Source: Acanthochlamys bracteata (taxonomy: Eukaryota; Streptophyta; Magnoliopsida; Pandanales; Velloziaceae). Taken from it: a stretch of 64,000 bases of DNA. Positions 21,398 to 31,531 of this stretch are shown here, in pieces; the stretch's first letter is position 1, and every line of letters begins with the position of its first letter. A program made the position numbers and the translations under genes. Where the stretch lies: NCBI GenBank assembly GCA_019914995.1, contig CM034128.1, forward strand, positions 4,590,501 to 4,654,500. Reading direction: 5' to 3'. Under the pieces are notes generated by a model. It was not told where the DNA came from. It saw only the letters and a list, made by a program, of their open reading frames with translations, and made no database searches.

Positions 21398-22970
21398 TAT
21401 TATTATTATTATTTTTTAAATTATTTTTTATTATTTTTTTTGGCATAAGATCACATCTTCTGCATTTGTTTTGTGCATAAAGAACTTTTTTGACAAATGA
21501 ACTTGTCTTCAGCATTCATTTAGATGATGGTAAACTTTTTCCATAACCCGAAAGTTCGATTGTAAGTATAACACATGAATCACAAATAAATAAATGCCCC
21601 AGAATTGTAGAAATGATATAAAAGAAACAATGTCAAAAACAAGTAATGAACAAAAAGTAATCAAAAAAGAGAGCAGCACACATAAGTGACAGAAAAAGAC
21701 ATCTATGGTATAAAACATAAGTCCAGCCCAAGTAGGGGTACTTGATTTCACTTTTGAAGTGTAAGACATACCTTACTTTCAATTGAAGTTTCCTCATGCG
21801 TATACGATACTGTGTCATTTTTGTCAAACGTTGTTTTATTTTGTGAATAAGTAACTTTGGCCAGTACTCCTGTTAAAGAAATTGAAGGTGACATCTTCAA
21901 AATGATTTACCAACTACAATACCTAAACCAACAAGACATTAGCTAATCAATTGCTTTATACCAGATGCTTGTCGATAATTTCAAGTGCCTTCTCATAGTT
22001 CCTAGGCAGCTTAACTCTCTCCCACAGTTTATTTGGTTGATGAGCCCTTTCGATAGTTTTCATATAAAGGTAAAAGACCCCTGCACACAAATGCAAGCAC
22101 AGAATAAACAAGAATAAGATCAGATATGAGTGAATGAAAAGAGCCCGTTGCATCAAAAAACATAGCGGATAGTTAATTCAATCTGGTTCTCATTAAGCTA
22201 GGAGGTTTGGAGCTATTGTATTATTCACTAGCCAAAGAGTCTATGCGTACCAACAGAAAAAATCAAATATCAGATCCTAGTAAAACCATACAACTATTAC
22301 TAACAACCAAGACAAGAACCACAACACCCATAACACTTAAACCAGTAATAGGATGATACTGACAAAGTTACACATTTCAAGCAAGGCTTGATGCCAAACA
22401 AATCCATATTCTACAAAAAGAAGCCTACCTAGAATCTAAATTCTTTCAACATCTCAATATGCCCAAGAGCATCTAACGAAACAAAATAACCAGTTGAGAT
22501 ACCCAAAAGAACATTTCCTCTGAAGAGATTTATAAAAATATATAATTGCAATAATAGCTCAAAATGTCCTCCTCTCAAACAAAAGACAAATAAATCTTGA
22601 GATAGCAAAATATCCCACATCTTTCCAAGTGAACTCCAACAAAAAGCCTACGATTCAACAATTACCATAAAAAATGAGAGACTTTGATGGCAATAAAAAC
22701 CTTCATGGTCCCGAATGGTAGCGTATCGGCTGTTGGCAAGGGGGCATGAGCTCCTGTTACATATTCCAGTTACGTTGTACGGGTTCCTACAGAAATTCCC
22801 GGTCGTGATTCTGAAACAAAGATCAGAATTCCACCAATTAGAATCTAATCTAACAAAATATTCCAATAACCCAAAAGATTCTAAGTTACACAGAAATAGT
22901 GCATGTACTTGGTCATGTAGCTGCAGTGATGGTGCCTGATTACTTGCCAAATGAGTTCATCGTGCTGCAT
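20379..22970 (-). CDS. MAK16: MAK16-type ribosome biogenesis protein, apparent frameshift in exon 7
   Basis: A nucleolar factor for 60S subunit assembly. Exons 22909-22970, 22701-22810, 21962-22080, 21772-21869, 21085-21172, 20863-20997, 20670-20777 and 20379-20509 read [72 protein letters not shown] and [20 protein letters not shown], the conserved L28e/MAK16 core with its Cys pair. A Glu/Asp-rich stretch and the Lys/Arg-rich tail follow (VAKKLKR, KSKRKGR: nuclear localisation). Exon 7 is one base short: its phase does not match exon 8, and after EDFGGF a TGA appears at 20700-20702 where a run of five A (plus strand) should be six. As written the protein would stop after about 229 residues and lose the basic tail. 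This may be a sequencing or assembly error or a real mutation. The last short exon was not located. Confidence 0.9.
21345..21415. repeat. Long TAA/ATT microsatellite with inverted arms
   Basis: About seventeen TAA units are followed directly by about six ATT units, so the transcript or single strand can fold into a hairpin. It lies in MAK16 intron 4 (between the exons ending at 21772 and starting at 21172). Confidence 0.9.
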
Positions 22971-23910
22971 CTTGATTCAATCTCGATCAAAATTAAGAGC
23001 AACAAATTTTTCTCCGGCGATTGAATTCGAATCTTGTGATAATACAGAAGAAGTTCTACAGTTAAGAGGCTTAAAGAATTAACATCTGGAGACTCCTAAA
23101 TTTACTGCATAATGTTTAGCAAAGAGGTTAGAAGTTCCTGCAAAATCTCAATCATCAAACATTGTTGGCATAATCTGATATTACTACAAGTGTCAAAAGG
23201 CAAACAGAACCTGAATCCATGACAAGTATGCTACTGACTGAGGAATCATTTGATGACAATCAAGAGAATGTTATCCTGATCTTATCCTAATATTTCTGCA
23301 AAAAGATACTTTGCACTCCCTTCACATACAGCTAAAGTTGGGGAATAGCTCATAATGACTGTCACAATCCAAAGCAGGTATTCTGTCGGAGAAAATCTAT
23401 GTATTGCCTTTGATTTCTAAATTTAAATTCACAAAAAGGAAAACCTTCTTCCAGCATGCAAGTCAGCAACTCCAGCAAATGGAAGCTTGATGTTTATAAA
23501 GTCATGTCATAACTACATGATGTTATGTGGCCATTTTCTCCAGCTTGCTTGGTGCAGTGAATAACTAGATGATGGAGAAATGTGGTAATAAGGCAAACAA
23601 GCCTTTAAGTCATCCAAGCAAATTGCAGTCACCTTCTTATACTCAGATTAAAATTTGACAAATTTGCAGTCAGCTTCTTATACTTTTCACATCAGTTTCT
23701 GTGATCCCAAAGATCAGCTCAACGAAGAGAAAACAATCACTGTTTATTTAACCACAAGAACAAAGAGGGAAAACAAAAACAGTACACTCAAATTTCATAC
23801 AAATTCGAAACTAAAAATCCGAAAGACAGAGATCTAGACTGGATTTGGAAAACATAATCCAAATCTGAAGCTACAAATTTGAAGCTACAGATCTAGATCG
23901 TAGTTCTAAC

Positions 23911-24095
23911 CTGGGGGTGCGGCGACGGCTTCTCGGAGATCTGCGCTGTGATGATGTCCGCTCGGGCGACGGGGCGACGGCAGAGAGGCAGCAGTAGAGA
24001 GGGAAGAAGATGGCCGGAGGAAGAAGAAGGAGACCGGTAGCGAGGAAGGAAATCGGGCGGGGGAGATCCGGACGCGGGAAGGGATGGAGCGGCGG
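23911..24095 (-). other. 5' non-coding first exon of MAK16 (probable)
   Basis: A GC-rich, CT-rich block ends on the minus strand with CCGCACCCCCAG before GTTAGAAC, a good donor. It lies about 940 bases upstream of the MAK16 start codon, and the intervening sequence is AT-rich and intron-like. It has the look of a plant promoter-proximal leader exon. Upstream, 24100-24440, is AT-rich. Confidence 0.5.
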
Positions 24096-24099
24096 CTGT

Positions 24100-24515
24100 T
24101 GAAAAAATAAATAATAAAAAGAACAAAAAGAGAAAAGAGAAAATAAATATAAAAAATAATTCTAGATCAGAAAAAAATAATCTTATAAACAAGATTATTG
24201 AAAATCTAAGCTACCGTAACCAGATTTTCTTATCCAAGATAATCTTTTTGCTATAAGATTTCAAATTTACTTTTCGACTACTTATTATTTTAATTTATAT
24301 ATAATTTTTTAATATTTAATATTTTATAAATCTATTATAAATTTAAAAATATAAATTTTATATTATAAAATTATTTTATTTTTTGATAAAATACTTTTTG
24401 AATATTTTTTAATAGCACTAAATTAACTAAAAATATACTCTCTTGTTAAATTTTTGAAAACTCTGTTAGAATAATCTCAAGTAAATAGCTCATTGAAGTT
24501 TTAGGAGTGAAGTTT
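24100..24515. other. AT-rich spacer
   Basis: Very AT-rich, with words such as TTTAATATTTAATATTTTATAAATC that recall the miniature elements but no definable ends. No gene. Confidence 0.4.
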
Positions 24516-24519
24516 TTTA

Positions 24520-24722
24520 CTTAGGTCGTCGCTTTATGAGCAGTGTTGACAGATTCAGACCAGATCATTTAGATAAATTTTGAAATCGTGGATTCGAATC
24601 TAAAATTAGCAAATAAAGCGTTCGTGCATGCGACCCGCTTTAATCTGGATTGACCTAAGTGATTATCGGATCAATCTGTTGAACCGCCCGTCCGAGTCGA
24701 TAGGGGTTGGTTAAAAAAAAAA
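24520..24722 (+). mobile_element. SINE-like dispersed element, copy 2
   Basis: Contains GGATTCGAATC near 24590, close to a tRNA-type B box (GGTTCGANNCC), and ends with GGGGTTGGTT followed by a run of about 13 A. The middle (GTTCGTGCATGCGACCCGC, TTAATCTGGATTGACC, CCCGTCCGAGTCGATAG) matches 151-345 in order. An internal polymerase III promoter plus a 3' A tail fits a short interspersed element transcribed from the plus strand. An A box and target duplications were not clear. Confidence 0.5.
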
Positions 24723-24805
24723 AGGGTCTGCCCATCTATGTCGTTGCTTGAGATTGAGGTTAGTTTACTCATCTATCTCCTATAATCCAGCGGAAGAAAG
24801 ATTTT

Positions 24806-25048
24806 TCACAGCCCGGCGAAGAAACTACAAGCTTTAGGAATGAAGAAACAGGAAAACGTAGAACTACTTCTGCTTCTTCTGTTATTGTTGTTCTTGTTAT
24901 TGATGGTATGGCCATGGGCATGACGGCGGCTCATAACGGCAGCTAAAAAAGAAGAGTCCACTATCAATAGCAAGATGCTCGCCATCACCCAATAGTAGAA
25001 AGAAAGCAAAAGAAGAATTGAGCAACCAAAGGCAGAGAAAAGACTCAT
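24806..25048 (-). CDS. Small hydrophobic open frame, candidate peptide
   Basis: An 80-codon frame encodes a strongly hydrophobic N-terminal half (LLLLSFYYWVMASILLLIV) and then an Asn/Arg/Ser-rich tail (HAHGHTINNKNNNNRRSRSSS). A TATATAG sequence stands about 20-25 bases upstream of the first ATG, so the in-frame ATG at 24985 may be the better start, giving a 59-residue product with a signal-anchor-like start. No family is recognised. It could be a small secreted or membrane peptide gene or chance; there is no homologue in the window to support it. Confidence 0.25.
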   Translation of the reverse strand: MSLFSAFGCSILLLLSFYYWVMASILLLIVDSSFLAAVMSRRHAHGHTINNKNNNNRRSRSSSTFSCFFIPKACSFFAGL

Positions 25049-25419
25049 TATTAGCTACCAATGGACTATATAAAGAATCAAGATCCACTCCCTAAATTAA
25101 TCATTATCATATAATTTAGAATATTCTTGGAACATACTCGTGCATTCAAATAATTTCAATTCCAAATTTCTCCTACTACTTCATGGCATGCTTCACTTCA
25201 TTATCAAGATATGAGACCATAAACATCTTCTCTTTTTTTTATTTATTTCCTTTTAGTAAATAAAATAGAATCAAGATAACGACATACTCAGCTCGCAAGT
25301 GAAAGTTAGGAGAAAGACGTACATCAAACCAAACCTTTTGCTTTTCGAACTCACTCCCACCTTCACAAATCAATAGGCTTTCGATTTCTGATCTTGACCT
25401 CCGATCTCAATCTCCGAAT

Positions 25420-25640
25420 TCAATCGTACGAACTTTCTCAATTTGACCGTTCCTGAGGGTAAGCGTTCACAACCAGCACTAGTCTAAACGCGATTGTCTC
25501 GGCAATGGGGCAATGGACTTTCGATCTCGATTTGATCCCAAGCAATGGCAATGAGCTTTCGATCTGACAAGCCTTCTCTTTGATCTTGATTTGATCCTAA
25601 GCAGCGGCAATGGGCTTTCAATCAAGACAAGAGCACTTGA
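25420..25640. repeat. Degenerate duplication (TTTCGATCTC...GGCAATGG words)
   Basis: Three loose copies of GGCAATGG-(A/G)-CTTTCGATC(T), joined by GATCT(C/T)GATTTGATCC(C/T)AAGCA, occur near 25500, 25545 and 25608. It is a small local tandem duplication upstream of thioredoxin y. From 25049 to 25420 and 25641 to 26038 only unique sequence and the thioredoxin leader are seen. Confidence 0.5.
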
Positions 25641-26038
25641 TTTGATCACTGGTGAAGCTTATATGCATGTCTGTAAGTGAAGGAAATGGTAAGGAAGCCA
25701 GATAGTGATGTTGACATGGCGGCTGGCGGGTCGACAAGCCAACTATGCTTATAGTTTTTTAGATAAACATCCGGTTCAATTTGCCAACTATGCTTATAGG
25801 CTGCAATTTAGTACATGAAGGACTCCGTAATACCAGATAAAAACAAGTCATCCCTTTCCATTGCTAAAAGCACTAATAAATATTTATTTATGCAAAAGAG
25901 ACACAGGCTAACTGGATTATATTGCTAAAATGTATAACTGTTATCCTTTTTGCAAACTTGAAGCGTGAAACACACACGGGCGCTGCTTATAAGCGAGTCG
26001 TTCTCCTAAGAAATATTTCCCCTAATCTTGGGAAACAG

Positions 26039-28477
26039 ATGGCGGTCAGCTGCACCGCGACATCCACTACTGCCCGATTTCAGGCACCCTCAGTCATTCT
26101 CGACTCGGCCAAGCTCTCTGCGACGGGATCTTCTTTCTGGGCCCCGGTCCGAGTTGCCGCCGTGCCGACTCGGCGTCTCTGTGCTTCATCACGGCGACAG
26201 ATTACTCCGCAGGTGATAGCGAGCCACTGTTCTTTTAATTCTTCTACTTCTCTGTGCTTCGTCACGCCGATTCAATTGCTGAAAATTTTATTTTAACAGG
26301 TTGATTAAATGTTTCAGTTGTCATTAGTGTTTATTCATTTGGAAATTCTAGTTAATCATTAGACCACAAGGAACAGGTAGAACTACTTCTTTTTCGATTC
26401 GCTTGTTAAACATCCACATTTTGATTCAGACACGGAGTGGAAATCTGTGTTTCTTTAATATGATTTAGTTAGTTATAAAGCTCTACAGATTGCTAAAGTG
26501 TTGGTTGTTGATTTCTTCATAAGCTTCGCTCTCAGGAAAGTATCTAGACATAGTGAACTAGTCCTACTTTTAAGGAGAAAAGATTGACGACACTACTAAC
26601 ATGAACATTGACAAATAAGAACAAGAAGTTGATATGCTGGGTATCCATAGCCATAACTGATATATCATGACCTGCATGAGCTAAGTCGCTGTATGCCTTA
26701 CAAATCTGAATTTTTAAAATTGACTTTGTTCATGTACAGAAATTTTCTTTGACGGAATGTTAGGCAAAACAAAGTCCTTGAAAATGGTTTCTGTATAACT
26801 TAGTGGTGACGCTTGTACCACTTCATTGATGGCAAGGACTATTCTTCTGATGATAATGTTCCATTTTTTCTGCTCAGTTATAATTGTCATTAAAAATAAG
26901 ACGACCCCTTTCTCTTACAAAGAGACTTCAAGTCAACTTATCCAGTTAATCACTATCCAGTTAATACTGACACTGAATGCAGAAACTGTTCTCTTAGATT
27001 CGTATTAATAGTTTAGATGGAGGTGTGGTATAATTTGTTTAGACTTTCTTTCGTTAGGTGGCTGCAAAGAAAGAAGCGTTCTCTTCATTTGACGACTTGT
27101 TGGAGAAATCTGATAAGCCTGTGCTAGTTGACTTTTATGCTACTTGGTAAGAACTCCTTGCTTTTCCTACTTGACTTAGAGGGTAAAAGGCTGATTACTC
27201 TCAACTTAGATATTAATCCAGCATCTCTTTTTGTCTCCATTTGTATATGATATTGATTGGTATTACATTATTTGCTGTTTTTTAGACGTTTTGGAAAGAA
27301 CTTTGATACTTTACTTTATTATGAAGATGTACACCAAAACATTTGTGTCTGATTTTAAAATTTAGGTATCACCTGTCTTGCTAGTTACAAGGACAATTAA
27401 TTCCTGCTAATATTGTTTTTGGTTGTAGGGATTGTCTCGTTATGTGTGCATTATCCTCTTTACGTCCAATCCAATAGCTAAATTACTTTCACATATCATG
27501 TACATAGATACACCAGCAAGTGTCTGCCTTTAGTACATAGTTTTCCCCCTTTCAGTTGGAGGATTGAGAACAATATTGTAAATAATAACAAAGGTCAAGA
27601 TTTCTCTTGATAATTCTGAAGATTTCTTTTTCTTTTTAAACTTCTAAATATATAGAGAAGCTAATAATTGCCAAACTCGAGTCAGAAATCATAATGCTGT
27701 TATTTGCTTTTAATAATGCGAGTAAGAATCTACTTTGGAGCATCAATTGCAATGTCTTCTTTCATTTTGCCATCTCCTGCTACTTTGACCTCCTCTGTTT
27801 ATCCATTACTAAATTAGCTAACAGTTTGATAACAACAGTTGACCTTTTCTCACATGGAATTTTGAATCTCATAATGGGGGTTTCCTGTTTGTTCCTATCA
27901 AATCCGTTCTATTCATGCTTAAAAACAAGGATGCAATATAGTTGCATTTTAGATTATGATGAATGATGTTCTTTTCTTTTGCTGCTGAAGCTGATGCTAC
28001 ATTGCAATATGACTAACATCTGGATAAGCTATTCAGTAAGTTATTTTCTAATCTTGCATGATTGTTATTGTGAATTCTGTAACCTAATATATCTATGATC
28101 ATGCTCAGGTGTGGCCCATGTCAGTTCATGGTTCCAATACTTGAAGAAGTAGGCAACACTTTAAAAGATAAAATTCAGGTAGTGAAGATTGACACAGAGA
28201 AGTATCCAAGCATTGCAAACCGTTACAAAATTGAAGCTCTGCCCACATTCATCATTTTCAAAGACGGAAAGCCATGCGATCGCTTTGTATGTAGAACGTC
28301 TCCACACTGAGCTTAGCTCTGAACTGAGTTAGCTAGAATGTGCTGATCTGTTCTTTTCTTCTTCTTTTTTTTCCTTTTTTGGTGTGTGAAATCATCTTTC
28401 AGGAGGGAGCTCTGCCAGCCAATCAACTCATTGACAAAATTGGAAGTGCTCTCAAGGTCCTTAAATATGTTACATAG
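26039..28477 (+). CDS. Chloroplast thioredoxin y
   Basis: A plastid thioredoxin; y-type members reduce antioxidant targets such as peroxiredoxin Q and methionine sulfoxide reductases. Exons 26039-26212, 27058-27146, 28109-28286 and 28403-28477 join to 171 residues. Residues 1 to about 58 are Ser/Thr/Arg-rich with few acidic residues, a chloroplast transit peptide. The mature domain reads FDDLLEKSDKPVLVDFYATW, then WCGPC (Cys89 and Cys92, the redox pair), KIDTEKYPSIANRYKIEALP with the cis-Pro, and a terminal EGALPANQLIDKI, all diagnostic of the y subtype. The start at 26039 follows a leader with several short upstream frames. The last residues are uncertain: exon 4 could be spliced after ALK at a GTCCTT donor or read on to TAG at 28475; either changes only about five residues. 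The SMYD-like gene starts 0.5 kb downstream on the same strand. Confidence 0.93.
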
Positions 28478-28964
28478 TTTGTGATATATCCACAATGATG
28501 CAATGGTATATAGGTTTTATCGTTTTCCCTATATTACTGTTGACTTTGTTTAATGCAATGCAGTGATGAAAAAGAAGCCAAATCTGTCAGATACTTATTC
28601 TGCAAATTTGATGTCGCAGAAGTTCCACGAGCTGAACATTGTTAAACTTGAATGACAAATCATATTTGTGAACCGTATTTGTAAAAGGGAAAACAATCAT
28701 CCATATTTTGTTCATTTTGACAGTGTCTCATGTACTATGAATTGAGTTTCGTACTACTTCATTGAACAGGAAACGAAAAGAACTGTAGCTCCATTTTGAA
28801 TGTAGTTTTTCTCCAAAATTTCAAATGGACTCGAGTTCTATCAAAATTGTGTTGAGCGAAAATGTCTATCTATATCTGGGCCATTTATTTGAAGCAATCT
28901 TATCTATTTAATACACAAAGTTGATTAGAATTGTTTGTGTGATAATAATCTCTGGTTGTTGTTC

Positions 28965-31531
28965 ATGGAGCTACGAGCAATAGCAGACACGGTGGTGTCA
29001 GAGGACCTAACATCGCCGTTGCCTCCACTCGCCGCCGTCCTTCACCACCACTTCCTCCCTCGCCGTTGCTCCTCCTGCTTCCGTTCCCTATCCACTTCTA
29101 ACCTTTTGAGGTGCTGCACGTGCGATTCTTCACTCCAGTATTGCTCTCAACCTTGTCTCGCTGCTGACCTTCCCCGCCACGTCAGATCCGGCGAGTGCAC
29201 TCTCTTCAATCTCTCTCCGCTCTGCTCTGCTGATCTCCGGCTAGCCCTCCGTCTTCTCGACGTCAGAAGTCCTTACTTGCCACGTATGATCGCCGGGCTT
29301 TCGACCGCCGGGCTCGACGAAGTCTTGAAACAAAGTAGTGATTTGGTAACCGAGTTGAAAAATGGAGCGAAGCTGATGGCAACAGTTGTGAATAAAGATG
29401 AGATCGGAGAAGAATTGATGGTGGCGGTGCTGTGGGCGGTGATGACGAATGCCGTAGAGGTTGAAATCGGAGGAGTCGTTGGGATTGCTGTATATGGACC
29501 GAAGTTTTCCTGGATAAACCATAGTTGCGTTCCGAATGCTTGCTATCGATTTGAGTTTGCTGAGCTGACTCCCAGTGATGTTGAAGAAATTCGAGTTTAC
29601 CCTACTGGAAATTTAGATTTCGATGCTGTGGTAAGGTTGTCCATTGATTCTCTACATTTTAGTCTGTTGATTTTTAGGGGGATTCTAGTTGAAATCAAAT
29701 GATTTGTCCAGTAATGGTTGATGCAGATGAAGATGTGGTCATATGAAGGTGAGGGTTTACTTCTTAGTGATGCATTTATTCAACGAGTTGTAATGAATTT
29801 GCGTCAACATTTGCTCGAGGGTTAGTTTAATGTTTTTGCATTTTGGTGATATAACCTTAGATTCAAGCATGCAAATTGCAGAATTTGTCACCTTTGGACC
29901 TAGAGTAGTAGTGCGCTCCATCAAGCCAATTACAAGAGGGGAGGAAGTCAGCATCACTTATATCGACCTTCTGCAGCCGAAGGTATGCTATTGCCTATAG
30001 AATACTTTGCATGTAATATGTAGTTTATGTTAACTACATTTGTGATTGTACTTATTTAAAGTGTGATTTCAGCTTATTGAGCATAAGAACGCATTAGAGC
30101 TTCCAATTTATGTTATTAGTTTTTGGTAATTAAAATACTTTATTGACTTACCCGGTCATAACTGAGTGTACACTTAGTCTGGATACGCAAGTCTAGAACA
30201 GCAGATTATAATGTTAGTAAATTTTGTGTTCCGAGTGGATATGTACTTTTCCTTTTTATTATGAATGTGAGATCCTACCAAGACAAAATCGTCCCTAAGG
30301 TTTATGTTTCTTTATCAAGGTTGTAAGGCAGAAGGAATTGTTGTCCAAGTATCAATTTGTTTGCTGCTGTAGCCTCTGCACTACAACACCAAGGGCGCAC
30401 ATTGATTACCTTCTGACTGTATGTACTCAAGCAATGCAATAGCTTTTGTTGGCATGCATCATTTCATTCTTGTGCATCTTGTTTTAATTCTGAGTTTTTT
30501 AGCCTTGCTTTAATGGCTTTTCACTTCCATTGCATCTATTCCCGTTTCACATTCATAATTTCACATTTATAAGATTTCAACTCTCAAATCTTACCCCTAC
30601 TTGATGCATTTATTTGTAGCAAACTGCTTCAGGTTGCCAATCAGAAATATCAAGCTCAGACGATGAGCTCAAAGATTCTGCAAGATTCGCTGATTACCTT
30701 GATGATGCTATTGGAGAATATATTACGGATGGTGACCCAGTACATTTCTGCAACAAGGTTGAAGCATTACTTTATGAAAGCATACAAGATTATCAATGCC
30801 ATGCAGCAAAATACTCTGAAATGAAGTTCAAATTGTATCCCCTCCACCATCTCTCTCTAAATGGGTACGTGAGTTTGGCATCTACCTATAAAGCATCTGC
30901 ACGTGTGAGCCAAGAGAAGAACTCCGGGAATTCAGAGATGTGGAGAGCAGCTGCGGCCTACGCACTACTCCTTGCTGGTGCAACTAATTACTTGTTCATG
31001 TGTGAGTCCTCTTTGATAGCAACTGCAGCGCTTCACTGGATAAATGCTGGAGAAGCTTTGTTGGATCTGGTTAGACTCCTGATACATACAAATAAAGAGA
31101 TGACTGGATCATGTTTGCTCTTGTCACAGGACCTTTCTTGGTCTGCAGTGACTTCCACATCAATAGAGGAATTGAAGAACTCGTCTATGCAATTTCTTGA
31201 AAGTATCTCTAATATTTTACTGGAATCATGGTCTTTTCTGGTTCATGGATTTCCCTACCTGGAACGTATAAAGAGCCCATTAGATTTTGATTGGGTTGGA
31301 GTGGGAACTGTTTCGCCTCAGTTTCTGAGTGTTACTGCTGCTTATGATCATGAAAAGCAGAGGATTTCTGATTCTGCAACTGTGATGACCCTATCAAGAA
31401 AACAACAGAAAACTGGTCTGTTCCTGCTTGGTACCCATTGCCTGAGTTACGGTTCATATCTTGCAAGCATTTGCTATGGCCCTAATTGCTCCTTGATTAG
31501 GCATGCTCGCAATTTAAGGTGTGTTTTTTAG
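28965..31531 (+). CDS. SMYD-like protein with MYND finger and split SET domain
   Basis: A probable protein lysine methyltransferase, similar to Arabidopsis At1g43245. Exons 28965-29630, 29727-29748, 29882-29982, 30320-30418 and 30620 to about 31531 are in frame for 599 residues. A MYND zinc finger lies at about 25-70 (RCSSC, CCTCD, YCSQPC, RHVRSGEC). The SET core follows: FSWINHSCVPNACYRF near 185-200 carries NHSC, then RSIKPITRGEEVSITYIDLL and a Cys-rich post-SET FVCCCSLC. The rest is a long alpha-helical region (LLYESIQDYQCHAAKYSEM, AAAYALLLAGATNYLF), as in SMYD C-terminal TPR-like domains. Exon 2 has only 22 bases (MKMWSYE) but is needed to keep the frame. At the 3' end, TTTAAG|GTGTGT could be a donor, so a further small exon is possible; otherwise it ends RNLRCVF. 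The ATG at 28965 is the first good one. Confidence 0.9.

Noticed and set aside
23893-24192. Minus-strand 99-codon frame (Pro/Ser-rich)
   Set aside because: It ends at the probable donor of the MAK16 leader exon, has no domain, and its hydrophobic Phe/Leu start comes from AT-rich upstream DNA.
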